Source: Hymenobacter sp. DG25A (GTDB taxonomy: Bacteria; Bacteroidota; Bacteroidia; Cytophagales; Hymenobacteraceae). From it: 64,000 nt of DNA. Below the pieces are notes generated by a model that was given only the letters and a program-made list of their open reading frames with translations, searched no databases and had not been told where the DNA came from. Position 1 is the first letter of the stretch; each line of letters begins with the position of its first letter. Made by a program: the position numbers and the translations under genes. Where the stretch lies: positions 372,001 to 436,000 of the forward strand of contig NZ_CP012623.1 of assembly GCF_001280305.1 (NCBI RefSeq), in the 5' to 3' direction. Of the stretch, positions 9,039 to 18,609 are shown piece by piece.

Positions 9039-9653
9039 ATGAAAACCTTTACTAAGTTTTGTATTGCCGCTTCCTTGTTACTGGCGCAGCTGGTGTCAGT
9101 GGCAGCCAGCCATACCGTTAAGGTCAGGAACTTCGCATTTGATCCGCAGTTTCTCACCATTAACCCCGGCGACGAGGTAAAATTTGAGTGGGAATCGGGT
9201 GTCCACCCGGTGGTATCGGATAATAACGCCTTTGCGGCCTTTACTATGGCCTCCGCTACCCCCACCGCTTCTCGCACGCTTGCTACGGCTGGGGTGTATG
9301 GGTATCATTGCACTGCCCATGGCAGCCCTGGCAACGGTATGTTTGGCACCATTACCGTAAATGCGGCTACCCCCGTCATCGGTGCTAAGCTGACCGCGCC
9401 GGTCCTTACGCTGTATCCCAACCCGTCCCGGGGCATGATAATGCTCACGGTTAACCAGAAGCCAGGAGCCGACTATAAGCTGCGTATTTCCAACATTATT
9501 GGCCGCGAGGTGCGCGCCATTACGCTCAAGCCCGAGCTGACGGATGCCGGTCTGCCCCTGAATCTTTCGGACCTGCCCGCAGGAATGTACATCTGCAATC
9601 TGGTGCTGAACGATAAGGTAGTAGGTACCAAGCGTCTGATTCTACAGAACTAG
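9039..9653 (+). CDS. Secreted cupredoxin with type IX sorting domain
   Basis: 204 residues. Signal peptide about 1-23, then a plastocyanin-like domain 25-108 with the copper ligands H56, C91, H94 and M101 in the expected order. Residues about 118-204 form a T9SS type A sorting domain: LYPNPSRGMIML, then the LRISNIIGREV strand and a LPAGMYICNLVLNDKVVGTKRLILQ end. It is exported by Sec, then moved over the outer membrane by type IX secretion and probably attached or released. It likely carries electrons or buffers copper at the cell surface. It has its own terminator and stands alone. The 240 bases upstream hold no other gene. Confidence 0.9.
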   Translation: MKTFTKFCIAASLLLAQLVSVAASHTVKVRNFAFDPQFLTINPGDEVKFEWESGVHPVVSDNNAFAAFTMASATPTASRTLATAGVYGYHCTAHGSPGNGMFGTITVNAATPVIGAKLTAPVLTLYPNPSRGMIMLTVNQKPGADYKLRISNIIGREVRAITLKPELTDAGLPLNLSDLPAGMYICNLVLNDKVVGTKRLILQN

Positions 9654-9681
9654 TCCGCATTTCTTCCCGCAAATTCTTTCC

Positions 9682-9713
9682 AAAGCAGCCGGCAACCCCG
9701 GCTGCTTTTTTTG
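9682..9713 (+). terminator. Rho-independent terminator of the cupredoxin gene
   Basis: An 11-bp stem (9682-9692 with 9698-9708), 5-base loop, followed by a T run. Confidence 0.85.
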
Positions 9714-9769
9714 CATCTGTGGCCTTATGGGCCGGTACGGGAAGGTGCGGTGCGGCCGGATTTATTCTC

Positions 9770-9777
9770 TACTTTTG
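9770..9777 (+). promoter_or_regulatory. -7 box of the DUF2723 gene
   Basis: Reads TACTTTTG. It is 23 bases before the ATG at 9800 and downstream of a possible earlier start at 9719, so it decides the start in favour of 9800. Confidence 0.6.
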
Positions 9778-9799
9778 GCCCTTCTCTGATTTGGTTTCT

Positions 9800-12799
9800 A
9801 TGCGTAGTTACAAAAGCTTAAATAATCTGGTGGGCTGGCTGGTGTTTGCCGTGGCCACCCTTACTTATCTGCTCACGCTGGAGCCCACGGCCAGCTTCTG
9901 GGACTGCGGCGAGTTTATTGCCTGCTCCTACAAGCTGCTGGTGCCGCACCCTCCCGGCGCGCCTACCTTCCTGCTGCTGGGCCGCATTATGTCACTGCTC
10001 TCCTTCGGCGACGTAACCAAGGTGCCGATTCTGGTGAATATGCTGTCGGCGCTAAGCAGCTCCTTTACCGTGCTGTTCCTGTTCTGGATTATTACCATGC
10101 TGGCCAAGCGCATTGTGCTGCACCAGGCCGGGCACCCGCACCGCCACCGCACCGTAGAGCCCACCCGTGGCGAGGCCCTGCAGATTCTGGGCAGCGGCCT
10201 GGTAGGCTCCCTGGCCTTTGCCTTCTCCGATTCGTTCTGGTTTAATGCCGTGGAGGCCGAGGTATACGCCATGTCGGCGCTGGGTACCGCCTTTGTGGTA
10301 TGGGCCATGCTGAAGTGGGAAAACCGCGCCGACGGCCCCGATGCGGATAAATGGCTGATTCTGATTGCCTACGCCATTGGGCTTTCCATTGGGGTGCACT
10401 TGCTGAACCTGCTCACCATTCCGGCCCTGGGCCTGATTTACTACTACCGCAAAACCCAGCAGCCCACGTTCTGGGGCGCTGTGCTAACGCTGGCTATCAG
10501 CAGTGTTATTGTCGGAATTATTCTGGTGGGTATTATCCCCGGGCTGCCTTCGCTGGCAGGTAACTTCGAGGTGTTCTTTGTGAACAGCATCGGCCTGCCT
10601 TTCAACTGGGGTATCATCATCTTCCTGCTGCTGTTTGGCGGGCTTATTTATCTGGTGTTCCGGCACTCTTTCCGCACCGGCAACCGGGCCCTGAATACGG
10701 CAATTCTCAGCCTGATATTTATTCTGATCGGCTACTCTTCGTATCTGATTGTGCCCATCCGGAGCAGCTATCAGCCAACCATCAACGAGAATAACCCGGA
10801 GGATGTCCTGTCCTTCGTGAGCTACCTGAAGCGGGAGCAGTACGGCGACCGGCCCCTGCTCTACGGCCCGCAGTTCAACGCCCGCCCCACCGGCTCCAAA
10901 GAAGGCGCTGCCCGCTACGTGCGTAAAGGCGACAAATACGTGAAGGGCCCGGCCCGCATTGAGTATGAGTATGATGATGCCGACAAAATGCTGCTGCCGC
11001 GCATCTACAGCTCCCAGCCCGAGCACATATACCAGTACAAAAAGTGGGTGGATATCCGCGAGGATAAGAAGCCGACCATGGGTCAGAACCTGGCCTTCAT
11101 GTTCCGCTATCAGTTTGGGCACATGTTCTGGCGCTACTTCCTCTGGAACTTTGTGGGCCGAGAAAGTGACATTCAGCAGGCCGGTGTAATATGGCCCGTA
11201 GATAGCAAAAACGGCCTGCCGGAGCGTATTGCCGAAAGCAAGGCCTACAACAATTTCCTGGCCCTACCCCTGATTCTGGGCTTGGTAGGCCTGTTCTTTC
11301 AGGTGCGCAAAGACAGCCGCAATGCCCTCATCGTGGGTCTGCTGTTCCTGTTCACCGGTCTGGCTATTACCTTCTACCTCAACCAGCCGCCCATTGAGCC
11401 CCGCGAGCGGGACTACACTTTCACCGGTGCCTTCTTCGCCTTCTCCATCTGGATTGGCCTGGGGGTACTGGCTTTGTCTGATGCGCTGCGCAACTTGGTA
11501 AAAGCCGATGGCACGCGGGCCGCCGTAGCCACGCTTATCTGCTTAGTGGTGCCCGGCATTATGGCCGCCCAGGGTTGGGACGACCACAACCGCTCCAACC
11601 GCTATAACTCCACCGACTCCGCCAAGAACCTGCTGAACTCCCTGGCGCCCAATGCCGTGCTGTTCACCAACGGCGACAACGACACCTTCCCGCTCTGGTA
11701 TGCCCAGGAAGTGGAAGGTGTGCGGACCGACGTGCGCGTAGCCGTACTCAGCTACCTGAACACCGACTGGTACATTGACCAGATGAAGCGCCGCGCCTAC
11801 AAGTCACAGCCGCTGCCCATCTCCATGGAGCGCGCTAATTATGTAGAAGGCACCAACGACTATCTGCCTTTCGTGGCCAACCCGGCGGTGAAGGAAGTGA
11901 ACCTGAAGGAGTTTGTTTCCCTGGTGAAGCAGAACAGCCCGCTGCTGCAGGTAAGCTACGGCGAAGGCGGCCCCAGCCTGCTTTCCTTCCCTACCACCAA
12001 ATTCTACCTGCCCATTGATACTGCTGCTGTGTTGAAAACCGGCATTATTGCGCCCGAGCGCCGCAATCAGGTGGTATCGCGCATGGAGTGGGATATGGGC
12101 AAAGGTGCCATTGAGAAGAAAAACCTGGCCATTCTGGATATGCTGGCTACCAACAACTGGAAGCGGCCTATCTACTTCTCCAGCACCGTAAACAGCCAGG
12201 ATTACATGGGTCTGCAGCCTTACTTCCAGCTGGAAGGCATGGCCTACCGCGTGCTGCCCGCCCGCGACCCCAACTACAACCCCCGCAGCGGCGACGATGG
12301 CTACGTGGTGAAGGATCAGATGTATGACATCATGATGCACAAATTCGCCTACCGCAACCTCGACGACCCCAGCGTGTTCTACGACGAGAACAACCTGCGC
12401 TTCCCGGCCAACTACCGGGATAAGTTCGGGCGCCTGGCCAACGAATACCTGAAGGCCGGCAACCTGGCCAAAGCCAAGGAAGTAGCCGATAAATGCCTGT
12501 CCGTCATGCCGGATAAGTCGATTCCCTACGACTATTACACCCCGCAGCTGGTAGAAACCCTGGTGAAAGCCGGCGAAACAACCCGGGCCAATCAGATTAT
12601 GGATGTGCTGACTAACCGGGCCCAGCAGGCGCTGGCCTACTACAGCACGCACAATCCCAGCCTCCACGACCAGGATATGCAGCTGAGCCTGGTAGCGCTG
12701 CAAAGCGTATACCGCGCCGCCGATAGTGTGAAGGACGAGGTGCGCGCCACCAAAGCCATGCAGATTCTGCAGCAGTACTATCCGCAGCAGGAGCAGTAA
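9800..12799 (+). CDS. DUF2723 polytopic membrane protein, GT-C glycosyltransferase-like
   Basis: About 999 residues. The N-terminal half is a DUF2723 domain with the hallmark LEPTASFWDCGEFI (acidic loop after the first membrane helix) and PHPPGAPTFLLLGR, and around ten hydrophobic segments up to residue 640. The C-terminal part is soluble, with LFTNGDNDTFPLWYAQ and a helical repeat end (AKAKEVADKCLSVMPD and following). DUF2723 resembles the GT-C fold of lipid-linked sugar transferases such as protein O-mannosyltransferases; the donor and acceptor are not known from sequence. It is widespread in Bacteroidota. A terminator follows at once. Confidence 0.9.
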   Translation: MRSYKSLNNLVGWLVFAVATLTYLLTLEPTASFWDCGEFIACSYKLLVPHPPGAPTFLLLGRIMSLLSFGDVTKVPILVNMLSALSSSFTVLFLFWIITMLAKRIVLHQAGHPHRHRTVEPTRGEALQILGSGLVGSLAFAFSDSFWFNAVEAEVYAMSALGTAFVVWAMLKWENRADGPDADKWLILIAYAIGLSIGVHLLNLLTIPALGLIYYYRKTQQPTFWGAVLTLAISSVIVGIILVGIIPGLPSLAGNFEVFFVNSIGLPFNWGIIIFLLLFGGLIYLVFRHSFRTGNRALNTAILSLIFILIGYSSYLIVPIRSSYQPTINENNPEDVLSFVSYLKREQYGDRPLLYGPQFNARPTGSKEGAARYVRKGDKYVKGPARIEYEYDDADKMLLPRIYSSQPEHIYQYKKWVDIREDKKPTMGQNLAFMFRYQFGHMFWRYFLWNFVGRESDIQQAGVIWPVDSKNGLPERIAESKAYNNFLALPLILGLVGLFFQVRKDSRNALIVGLLFLFTGLAITFYLNQPPIEPRERDYTFTGAFFAFSIWIGLGVLALSDALRNLVKADGTRAAVATLICLVVPGIMAAQGWDDHNRSNRYNSTDSAKNLLNSLAPNAVLFTNGDNDTFPLWYAQEVEGVRTDVRVAVLSYLNTDWYIDQMKRRAYKSQPLPISMERANYVEGTNDYLPFVANPAVKEVNLKEFVSLVKQNSPLLQVSYGEGGPSLLSFPTTKFYLPIDTAAVLKTGIIAPERRNQVVSRMEWDMGKGAIEKKNLAILDMLATNNWKRPIYFSSTVNSQDYMGLQPYFQLEGMAYRVLPARDPNYNPRSGDDGYVVKDQMYDIMMHKFAYRNLDDPSVFYDENNLRFPANYRDKFGRLANEYLKAGNLAKAKEVADKCLSVMPDKSIPYDYYTPQLVETLVKAGETTRANQIMDVLTNRAQQALAYYSTHNPSLHDQDMQLSLVALQSVYRAADSVKDEVRATKAMQILQQYYPQQEQ

Positions 12800-12821
12800 G
12801 CCTGCATAAGCATGACTACTG

Positions 12822-12853
12822 AAAAGCGGCTCCCCAGGGAGCCGCTTTTTTTG
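12822..12853 (+). terminator. Terminator after the DUF2723 gene
   Basis: A 12-bp stem (12822-12833 with 12838-12849), 4-base loop and T run. Confidence 0.85.
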
Positions 12854-12916
12854 TGCGGTATACTAGGGCCGGGAAAGCCGGCAAAGAACAGCCCGCGCAA
12901 GCTACCGTAAACCCAG

Positions 12917-12924
12917 TACCTTTG
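12917..12924 (+). promoter_or_regulatory. -7 box of rlmB
   Basis: Reads TACCTTTG, about 70 bases before the rlmB ATG at 12994. Confidence 0.5.
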
Positions 12925-12993
12925 TAGCTGAACACTATAAGAACAGGTGCGCCGCTCCGAGTACGAAACACTCTGCCAGGCCGCCATGGAACA

Positions 12994-13920
12994 ATGGAGA
13001 AAAGGACTGACCGCCCCGACCGGCCGCAGAATGAGCGCCGCACCTATTACGATGCCGAAAACCGCCCAGTAGGCGACAATCGGCCTGCCCGCCGCCCGGA
13101 AGGGGACCGGGGGGAGAGCCGCGACCCGCGCGGTGACTTCAAGCCGCGCTACCCGCACCGCCCGGCCGCCGACCGCAGCATTGACATGCTGTTTGGCCTG
13201 CGCCCCATTCTGGAAGCCCTGAACGCGGGCCGTACGCTGGAGAAAATATACCTGCTGCGCACCACTAAAAACAGCATCACCCAGGATATTACGGCCCTGG
13301 CCAAAGCGGCCAATATTCCGGTATCCCTGGTGCCACTGGAAAAGCTGGACGGCATCACGCGCAAAAACCACCAAGGCGCCGTTGCCTTCGTGTCGCCTAT
13401 CGATTATCAGCCGCTGGATAGTATTCTGGCGGGTCTGTACGAAGAAGGTAAAAACCCGCTGCTGCTTATTCTGGACCGCATTACCGACGTGCGTAACTTC
13501 GGTTCTATTGCCCGCAACGCCGAGTGTATGGGCGTGCACGCCATTGTAGTGCCCAGCCGCGGAGCCGCCCAGATTAACGGTGATGCCCTGAAAACCTCCG
13601 CCGGTGCACTGAACCTGATTCCGGTGTGCCGCGAGCCAAACCTGAAGGAAACCATTGACTTCCTGAAGCAGTCCGGCGTGCAGATAGTAGCCTGCACCGA
13701 GAAGGCCGACACCAGCCTGGAAACCGAATCGGTGGACATGACCGGGCCGGTAGCTATTCTGATGGGCAGCGAGGAAGACGGCATCTCGCCGGAATACCTC
13801 CGCCTGGCGGACCACAAAGTGCGGATTCCCATGGCCGGCCAGATCAGTTCCCTGAACGTATCAGTAGCCAGCGGTATCATGCTGTTTGAAGTGCTACGCC
13901 AGCGGCTGGTGAAAGCCTAG
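12994..13920 (+). CDS. rlmB: 23S rRNA (guanosine-2251-2'-O)-methyltransferase RlmB
   Basis: 308 residues. The first 60 are a hydrophilic Arg/Asp/Pro-rich extension, longer than in E. coli RlmB and common in this group. Then the SpoU substrate-binding domain (DMLFGLRPILEALNAGRTLEKIYL) and the SPOUT methyltransferase with motif 1 NFGSIARNAECMG at about 168-180, motif 2 ILMGSEEDGIS at about 255-265 and motif 3 IPMAGQISSLNVSVASG at about 278-294. It methylates G2251 in the ribosomal P-loop. Another 2'-O-methyltransferase of the same family remains possible. It converges with manC across an inverted repeat element. Confidence 0.92.
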   Translation: MEKRTDRPDRPQNERRTYYDAENRPVGDNRPARRPEGDRGESRDPRGDFKPRYPHRPAADRSIDMLFGLRPILEALNAGRTLEKIYLLRTTKNSITQDITALAKAANIPVSLVPLEKLDGITRKNHQGAVAFVSPIDYQPLDSILAGLYEEGKNPLLLILDRITDVRNFGSIARNAECMGVHAIVVPSRGAAQINGDALKTSAGALNLIPVCREPNLKETIDFLKQSGVQIVACTEKADTSLETESVDMTGPVAILMGSEEDGISPEYLRLADHKVRIPMAGQISSLNVSVASGIMLFEVLRQRLVKA

Positions 13921-13925
13921 CCGTC

Positions 13926-14070
13926 ATTGCGAGGCACGAAGCAATCCGTCCTCTACAACACCAGATACTTCCTTCTACCAGAAAGCCCTTGACGTACTCC
14001 ACGTCAAGGGCTTTCTGGTTTATCATGGTACAGCCCATTTTAGGGGACGGATTGCTTCGTGCCTCGCAAT
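13926..14070. repeat. Palindromic interspersed element with 26-bp terminal inverted repeats
   Basis: Left arm 13926-13951 is the exact reverse complement of right arm 14045-14070. Between them sits a second hairpin (13978-13995 with 14001-14018, 18 bp). The element fills the gap between convergent rlmB and manC, ending five bases before the manC stop. The arm begins ATTGCGAGGCACGAAGCAAT. It looks like a short non-coding mobile or REP/MITE-type unit; no transposase frame is present. Confidence 0.75.
13978..14018. terminator. Bidirectional terminator hairpin inside the repeat
   Basis: An 18-bp perfect stem with a 5-base loop between the ends of rlmB and manC. T-rich flanks are weak, so termination is inferred from position. 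Confidence 0.55.
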
Positions 14071-14074
14071 CACG

Positions 14075-15160
14075 TTAATTATACCCGTTGCCTTTTTTCG
14101 ACTTTACGTCAGCTACAAAGTCCTTCACGCGTTGCTCTTCTGTGCGTTTGCAGATGAGGAGCACGTTATCGTACTCGGCCACAATGTAGCCGTCTAGGCC
14201 CTGTACTACTACCAGGCGCTCAGAAGGGGTTTTGATGACGCACTCGCGGGTATCGTAGAGCAGGGCGTTGCCGTCTACCACGTTGTCTTCGGCATCGTGG
14301 TGACCCATGCGGTGCAGGGAGTCCCAGGTGCCCAGGTCGCTCCAGCCGAAGTCGGCGGGGAGCACGAAGACATTGTCGGCCTTTTCCATCACGCCGTAGT
14401 CGATGCTGATGTTGCGGCAGCGGGTGTAGGCGCGGGAAATGAAGTTGTCCTCCAGTACCGTGTTCAGCATGGTGCTGCCTTCGTCGAATACTTCGGCAAT
14501 GTCGCTGAGGTACTGATGGAAGGCTTTGATGATGACATCAGCCCGCCACACAAACAGGCCGGAGTTCCAGAGGAAGTCGCCGCTGTCTACAAACATGCGG
14601 GCCAGCTCCAGATTCGGCTTTTCAGTGAAGGTTTTTACCTTTTTCAGGGGGCCAATGGAAGTGGCGTCCTCATCAAGGAACTGGATATAGCCATAGCCGG
14701 TATCGGGGCGGGAGGGCTGAATGCCCAGCGTAATGAGGATATCATGCTGGCGGGCAGCCTCCACGGCCTGCCGGATCACGCGCCGGAACTCGTCCTCGTG
14801 CAGCACGGCGTGGTCGGCGGGCGTTACCATAATCACGGCATTGGGGCTGCGCTGCGCAATGCGGTAGCTGGCGTAAGCAATGCAGGGGGCTGTGTTCCGG
14901 CCAATGGGCTCCCCCAGAATCTGCTCGGGGAGTAAATCCGGTAAGTGCTGCTGCACCAGCGGAATGTAGTCGCGGTTGGTGACCACCAGCACATTTTCCA
15001 TGGGGCAGATTCCCTTAAACCGGTCAACGGTTAGCTGCAGCATGGAGCGGCCCACGCCCAGCACATCGTGAAACTGCTTGGGGTGCTGCGTACGGCTGAA
15101 CGGCCAGAAGCGGCTGCCAATGCCGCCAGCCATTACCACAAGGAAGGTATTTGAGTTCAT
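14075..15160 (-). CDS. manC: Mannose-1-phosphate guanylyltransferase
   Basis: 361 residues. The nucleotidyltransferase signature VVMAGGIGSRFWPFSRTQHPKQF opens the protein, followed by TPADHAV, a long GYGYIQF, FTEKP and LWNSGLFVWRAD blocks and the FGWSDLGTW end typical of GMP enzymes. It makes GDP-mannose from mannose-1-phosphate and GTP in the cytosol for polysaccharide or glycoprotein sugars. There is no C-terminal cupin isomerase domain as in bifunctional ManC. The start ATG at 15160 (MNSNTFLVVMAGG) is chosen over 15244, which adds 28 unrelated residues. kdsD lies upstream on the same strand. Confidence 0.93.
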   Translation of the reverse strand: MNSNTFLVVMAGGIGSRFWPFSRTQHPKQFHDVLGVGRSMLQLTVDRFKGICPMENVLVVTNRDYIPLVQQHLPDLLPEQILGEPIGRNTAPCIAYASYRIAQRSPNAVIMVTPADHAVLHEDEFRRVIRQAVEAARQHDILITLGIQPSRPDTGYGYIQFLDEDATSIGPLKKVKTFTEKPNLELARMFVDSGDFLWNSGLFVWRADVIIKAFHQYLSDIAEVFDEGSTMLNTVLEDNFISRAYTRCRNISIDYGVMEKADNVFVLPADFGWSDLGTWDSLHRMGHHDAEDNVVDGNALLYDTRECVIKTPSERLVVVQGLDGYIVAEYDNVLLICKRTEEQRVKDFVADVKSKKGNGYN

Positions 15161-15288
15161 AAGCAGACGGGCTGCGCGCTTGAGCAGTGGAAAGAGACCT
15201 ACACCGGAGAGTAAGATATGAAATTGTCGGCTCCGGTGAAGCAAGAAGAGAAAGATGCCCGCGTTATCTGCGGCATCTCCCGTAACGG

Positions 15289-16269
15289 CTACACCAGGCC
15301 TTCGCGCAGCAGGTCGTGCAGGTGAATGAAGCCGCTGAACTTACCATTTTCCGTCACGACCAGCTGCGTAATGTTGCGGTTCTGCATCCGCACCAGCGCC
15401 TCAGCCGCAAAATCATCAGTTTCAATGGTCATGGGCGAAGGCGTCATGATGTCCTGGGCGCGGACGTCTTCCAGGCGGCCGGCAAAGGTGGAGAGCATGC
15501 GGCGCAGGTCGCCATCGGTAATAATGCCCAGCAACGGGCCTTCCGCGGCTTGCAGCACGGCAGTGGCGCCCAGGCGCTTGCCGGATATTTCCAGGATAAT
15601 TTCCTTGAGCTGCGCATCGGCCAGCACCTGGGGCTGCTGGTTTTGCCGGCTTAGGTCGCCTACTTTCAGGTAGAGCTTTTTACCCAGCGTGCCGCCGGGA
15701 TGCAGGCGGGCAAAATCGGCGGAGGTGAACTCCCGGCTCTCCAGCAGGCACACGGCCAGCGCATCGCCCAGGGCCAGGGCGGCGGTGGTGGAAGTGGTGG
15801 GCGCCAGGTTGTGGGGGCAGGCCTCCCGGTCTACGGGGGCGTGCAGCACAAAGTCGGCCTGCACGGCCAGGTAGGAGTCGGCGTTGCTCACCAGGGCGGC
15901 CAGCGGCACGCCTTTCCGTTTGAGCAGGGGCACCAGCACTTTTATCTCCGGGGTATCACCACTTTTACTAATGGCTACAACAAAATCTTCGGCCTGAATC
16001 ATGCCCAGGTCGCCGTGAATGGCATCGGCGGCGTGCATAAACAGGGCAGGCGTACCTGTCGAGTTTAGCGTGGCCACGATCTTTCCGGCAATATGTGCAC
16101 TTTTGCCGATTCCGGTGACGACCACTCGCCCACGAAGGGACAGGATGGCGGCAACACAGAGCGCAAAATCAGGTGTCAGGGCAATGGCTTCCGCCACGCC
16201 CCGAATGGCATCGGCTTCTTCGAGAAGCACTTTTTTTGCCAGCGAGTTGGTATCGTTCAGCGGTTTCAA
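15289..16269 (-). CDS. kdsD: Arabinose-5-phosphate isomerase (KpsF/GutQ family)
   Basis: About 326 residues: an SIS sugar-isomerase domain (VVVTGIGKSAHIAGKIVATLNSTGTPALFMHA, then AISKSGDTPEIK) followed by two CBS domains up to the end. It converts ribulose-5-phosphate to arabinose-5-phosphate, the first step to KDO for lipopolysaccharide. No ATG fits: the frame opens with TTG at 16317, and TTG at 16269 (then KPLNDTNSL) matches the family N-terminus better. Divergent from recQ, with a shared control region. With manC and the LpxH-like gene it belongs to envelope sugar synthesis. Confidence 0.92.
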   Translation of the reverse strand: MKPLNDTNSLAKKVLLEEADAIRGVAEAIALTPDFALCVAAILSLRGRVVVTGIGKSAHIAGKIVATLNSTGTPALFMHAADAIHGDLGMIQAEDFVVAISKSGDTPEIKVLVPLLKRKGVPLAALVSNADSYLAVQADFVLHAPVDREACPHNLAPTTSTTAALALGDALAVCLLESREFTSADFARLHPGGTLGKKLYLKVGDLSRQNQQPQVLADAQLKEIILEISGKRLGATAVLQAAEGPLLGIITDGDLRRMLSTFAGRLEDVRAQDIMTPSPMTIETDDFAAEALVRMQNRNITQLVVTENGKFSGFIHLHDLLREGLV

Positions 16270-16288
16270 TCTAAATTTGTATAGATTG
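16268..16288 (+). promoter_or_regulatory. recQ promoter with overlapping inverted repeat
   Basis: Contains TAAATTTG (16272-16279, a TAnnTTTG box), with TTGG at 16247-16250 as the likely -33 element 21 bases before. The box is framed by a 7-bp inverted repeat, CAATCTA at 16268-16274 and TAGATTG at 16282-16288, a possible operator covering the kdsD start as well. Confidence 0.45.
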
Positions 16289-16352
16289 AGTAGACAACAC
16301 GTGGTGTTGCTGCTCAAGTCTGCAATCCCCCAACCGAGAAGTGAGGAAGTCC

Positions 16353-18554
16353 ATGCCAGCCGAAAATAAAGCCGTTGTGAAGCAGCAGGCTGATCTGAAG
16401 GGCAAGTTAAAGGAAGTTTTCGGGTACGGCCAGTTTCGCGGCACCCAGGAGGCCATCATTCAGAACGTCATCGAGGGTCATAACACGTTTGTGATTATGC
16501 CCACGGGCGCTGGTAAGTCCTTGTGCTACCAACTGCCAGCGTTGGTGCTGCCCGGCACCGCCATTGTTATTTCCCCGCTGATTGCCCTGATGAAAAATCA
16601 GGTGGATCAGCTGAATGCGTTTGGGGTAAACGCGGCCTTTCTGAACTCGACGCTGTCGAAATCAGAAATGAATAAGGTGAAGCGGGACGTTATCAGCGGC
16701 GAAGTGCGCCTGCTGTACGTGGCGCCCGAATCCCTGACCAAGGACGAAACCATCGAGTTTCTCAACAAGGCCACCATTTCGTTTGTGGCTATTGATGAGG
16801 CGCACTGTATCTCGGAGTGGGGGCACGACTTCCGGCCGGAATACCGCAAAATCCGCAGCATTATTGATGGCCTGGGTGTGCAGGTGCCCATTATTGCCCT
16901 CACGGCCACGGCCACACCCAAGGTGCAGCTGGATATCCAGAAAAACCTGCAGATGGACGAGGCCTCGGTGTTCAAGACCTCCTTCAACCGCACCAACCTC
17001 TACTACGAAGTACGGCCCAAGCACCAGACTAAAAAGCAGCTGATTCAGTACGTGAAGCAGCGCAAAGGCCTGGCCGGCATTGTGTACTGCCTCTCCCGCA
17101 AGAAAGTAGAGGAAATTGCCGAGCTGCTGCGCGTGAATGACGTGCGCGCCCTGCCGTACCACGCCGGCTTGGACCCCGGCGTGCGCATGGCCAACCAGGA
17201 CGCCTTCCTCAACGAGGACTGCGACGTGATTGTGGCCACCATTGCCTTCGGCATGGGTATCGACAAGCCCGATGTGCGCTTTGTGATTCACTACGATACG
17301 CCCAAGAGCATTGAAGGCTACTACCAGGAAACCGGCCGCGGTGGCCGTGATGGGATGGAGGGTGACTGCCTGATGTTCTACAGCTACGATGACATCGTGA
17401 AGCTGGAGAAATTCAACAAAGACAAGCCCGTAACCGAGCGCGACAACAGCAAGCAGCTCCTGCAGGAAATGGCGAACTACGCCGATTCGGCTGTGTGCCG
17501 CCGCAAGCAGCTGCTACACTACTTCGGCGAGGAGTTCGAGAAAGACTGCGGCTTCTGCGACAACTGCCGCCACCCCCGCGAGAAGTTTGAAGGCAAAGAC
17601 TTTGTGAAGCTGGCGCTGGAAGCCGTGGTCCAGACCGAGTCGCGCTTCGGCATCGACCACCTGACTACCGTACTCACCGGCCTCACCAACCCGCACGTGG
17701 AAAGCTACGGTCACTTTAAGCTGCCCGTGTATGGCAAAGGCAAAGACCATGATATTGCCTTCTGGCACTCCGTGGTGCGCCAATGCATGATTGCCGGCTT
17801 CCTGGGTAAAGACATTGAGAACTTTGGCGTAATTAAAATCTGCCCCAAAGGCGAAGAGTTTATTCAGGCTCCTTACAGCATCAAGCTCTCCAAAGACCAC
17901 GACTACGAGAAAGAGGTACAGCAGAAGGAAGTGCAGGAAGAAGTGCAGCAAGCCGCCGGCCACGATGCCGCGCTGTTTGATATGCTGAAGGCCCTGCGCA
18001 AGAAGCTGGCTCACCAGAAAAACCTGCCGCCCTACGTTATCTTCCAGGACCCTTCCCTGAAGGAAATGGCTACCACCTTCCCCACCAAAATGGAGGATCT
18101 GGCCCATGTATCGGGCGTGGGGCACGGCAAGGCGCAGAAATTCGGCACCCCGTTCCTGGACCTGATTAAGAAGTACGTAGAGGAAAACGACATCATGACG
18201 GCCGCCGACGTGGTGGTGAAATCAGCCGTCAACAAGTCGAAAATCAAAATCTACATCATTCAGCAGATCGATAAAAAGATGGACCTGGAGGAAATTGCTT
18301 CTTCCAAGGGCATTGAAATGCGCGAGCTGATGGAGGAGATTGAGCACATCTGCTACTCCGGCACCAAGCTCAACCTGGATTATTATATCGACTCCGTACT
18401 GGACTACGAGCGCCAGGAGGAGATTACCGACTACTTCATGAGCTCCAGCACCGATAATATTGCGGTGGCACTCAAGGAGCTGGGGTCAGATGACTACACG
18501 GAAGAAGACCTGCGCCTGATGCGCATCAAATTCCTGAGCGAGTACGCTAACTAA
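16353..18554 (+). CDS. recQ: ATP-dependent DNA helicase RecQ
   Basis: About 733 residues, longer than E. coli RecQ (609). Walker A PTGAGKS at 50-56, DEAH at 148-151, motif 0 [14 protein letters not shown], a helicase C domain with [10 protein letters not shown], zinc cysteines C382, C399, C402 and C405, a winged RQC domain, an HRDC domain around 540-610 and an extra helical tail ending with an acidic helix. It unwinds DNA 3'-5' in recombination and repair. GTG at 16341 opens the frame, but its GAGGAAG run is better read as a ribosome binding site for the ATG at 16353. Confidence 0.95.
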   Translation: MPAENKAVVKQQADLKGKLKEVFGYGQFRGTQEAIIQNVIEGHNTFVIMPTGAGKSLCYQLPALVLPGTAIVISPLIALMKNQVDQLNAFGVNAAFLNSTLSKSEMNKVKRDVISGEVRLLYVAPESLTKDETIEFLNKATISFVAIDEAHCISEWGHDFRPEYRKIRSIIDGLGVQVPIIALTATATPKVQLDIQKNLQMDEASVFKTSFNRTNLYYEVRPKHQTKKQLIQYVKQRKGLAGIVYCLSRKKVEEIAELLRVNDVRALPYHAGLDPGVRMANQDAFLNEDCDVIVATIAFGMGIDKPDVRFVIHYDTPKSIEGYYQETGRGGRDGMEGDCLMFYSYDDIVKLEKFNKDKPVTERDNSKQLLQEMANYADSAVCRRKQLLHYFGEEFEKDCGFCDNCRHPREKFEGKDFVKLALEAVVQTESRFGIDHLTTVLTGLTNPHVESYGHFKLPVYGKGKDHDIAFWHSVVRQCMIAGFLGKDIENFGVIKICPKGEEFIQAPYSIKLSKDHDYEKEVQQKEVQEEVQQAAGHDAALFDMLKALRKKLAHQKNLPPYVIFQDPSLKEMATTFPTKMEDLAHVSGVGHGKAQKFGTPFLDLIKKYVEENDIMTAADVVVKSAVNKSKIKIYIIQQIDKKMDLEEIASSKGIEMRELMEEIEHICYSGTKLNLDYYIDSVLDYERQEEITDYFMSSSTDNIAVALKELGSDDYTEEDLRLMRIKFLSEYAN

Positions 18555-18572
18555 GTTACCTGGCTACTGACT

Positions 18573-18609
18573 AAAAGGCCCATTCCTGACCAGGAATGGG
18601 CCTTTTTTA
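18573..18609. terminator. Terminator between recQ and the GNAT gene
   Basis: A 16-bp perfect stem (18573-18588 with 18591-18606) with a 2-base loop and T run. It serves convergent recQ and the GNAT gene. Confidence 0.88.
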
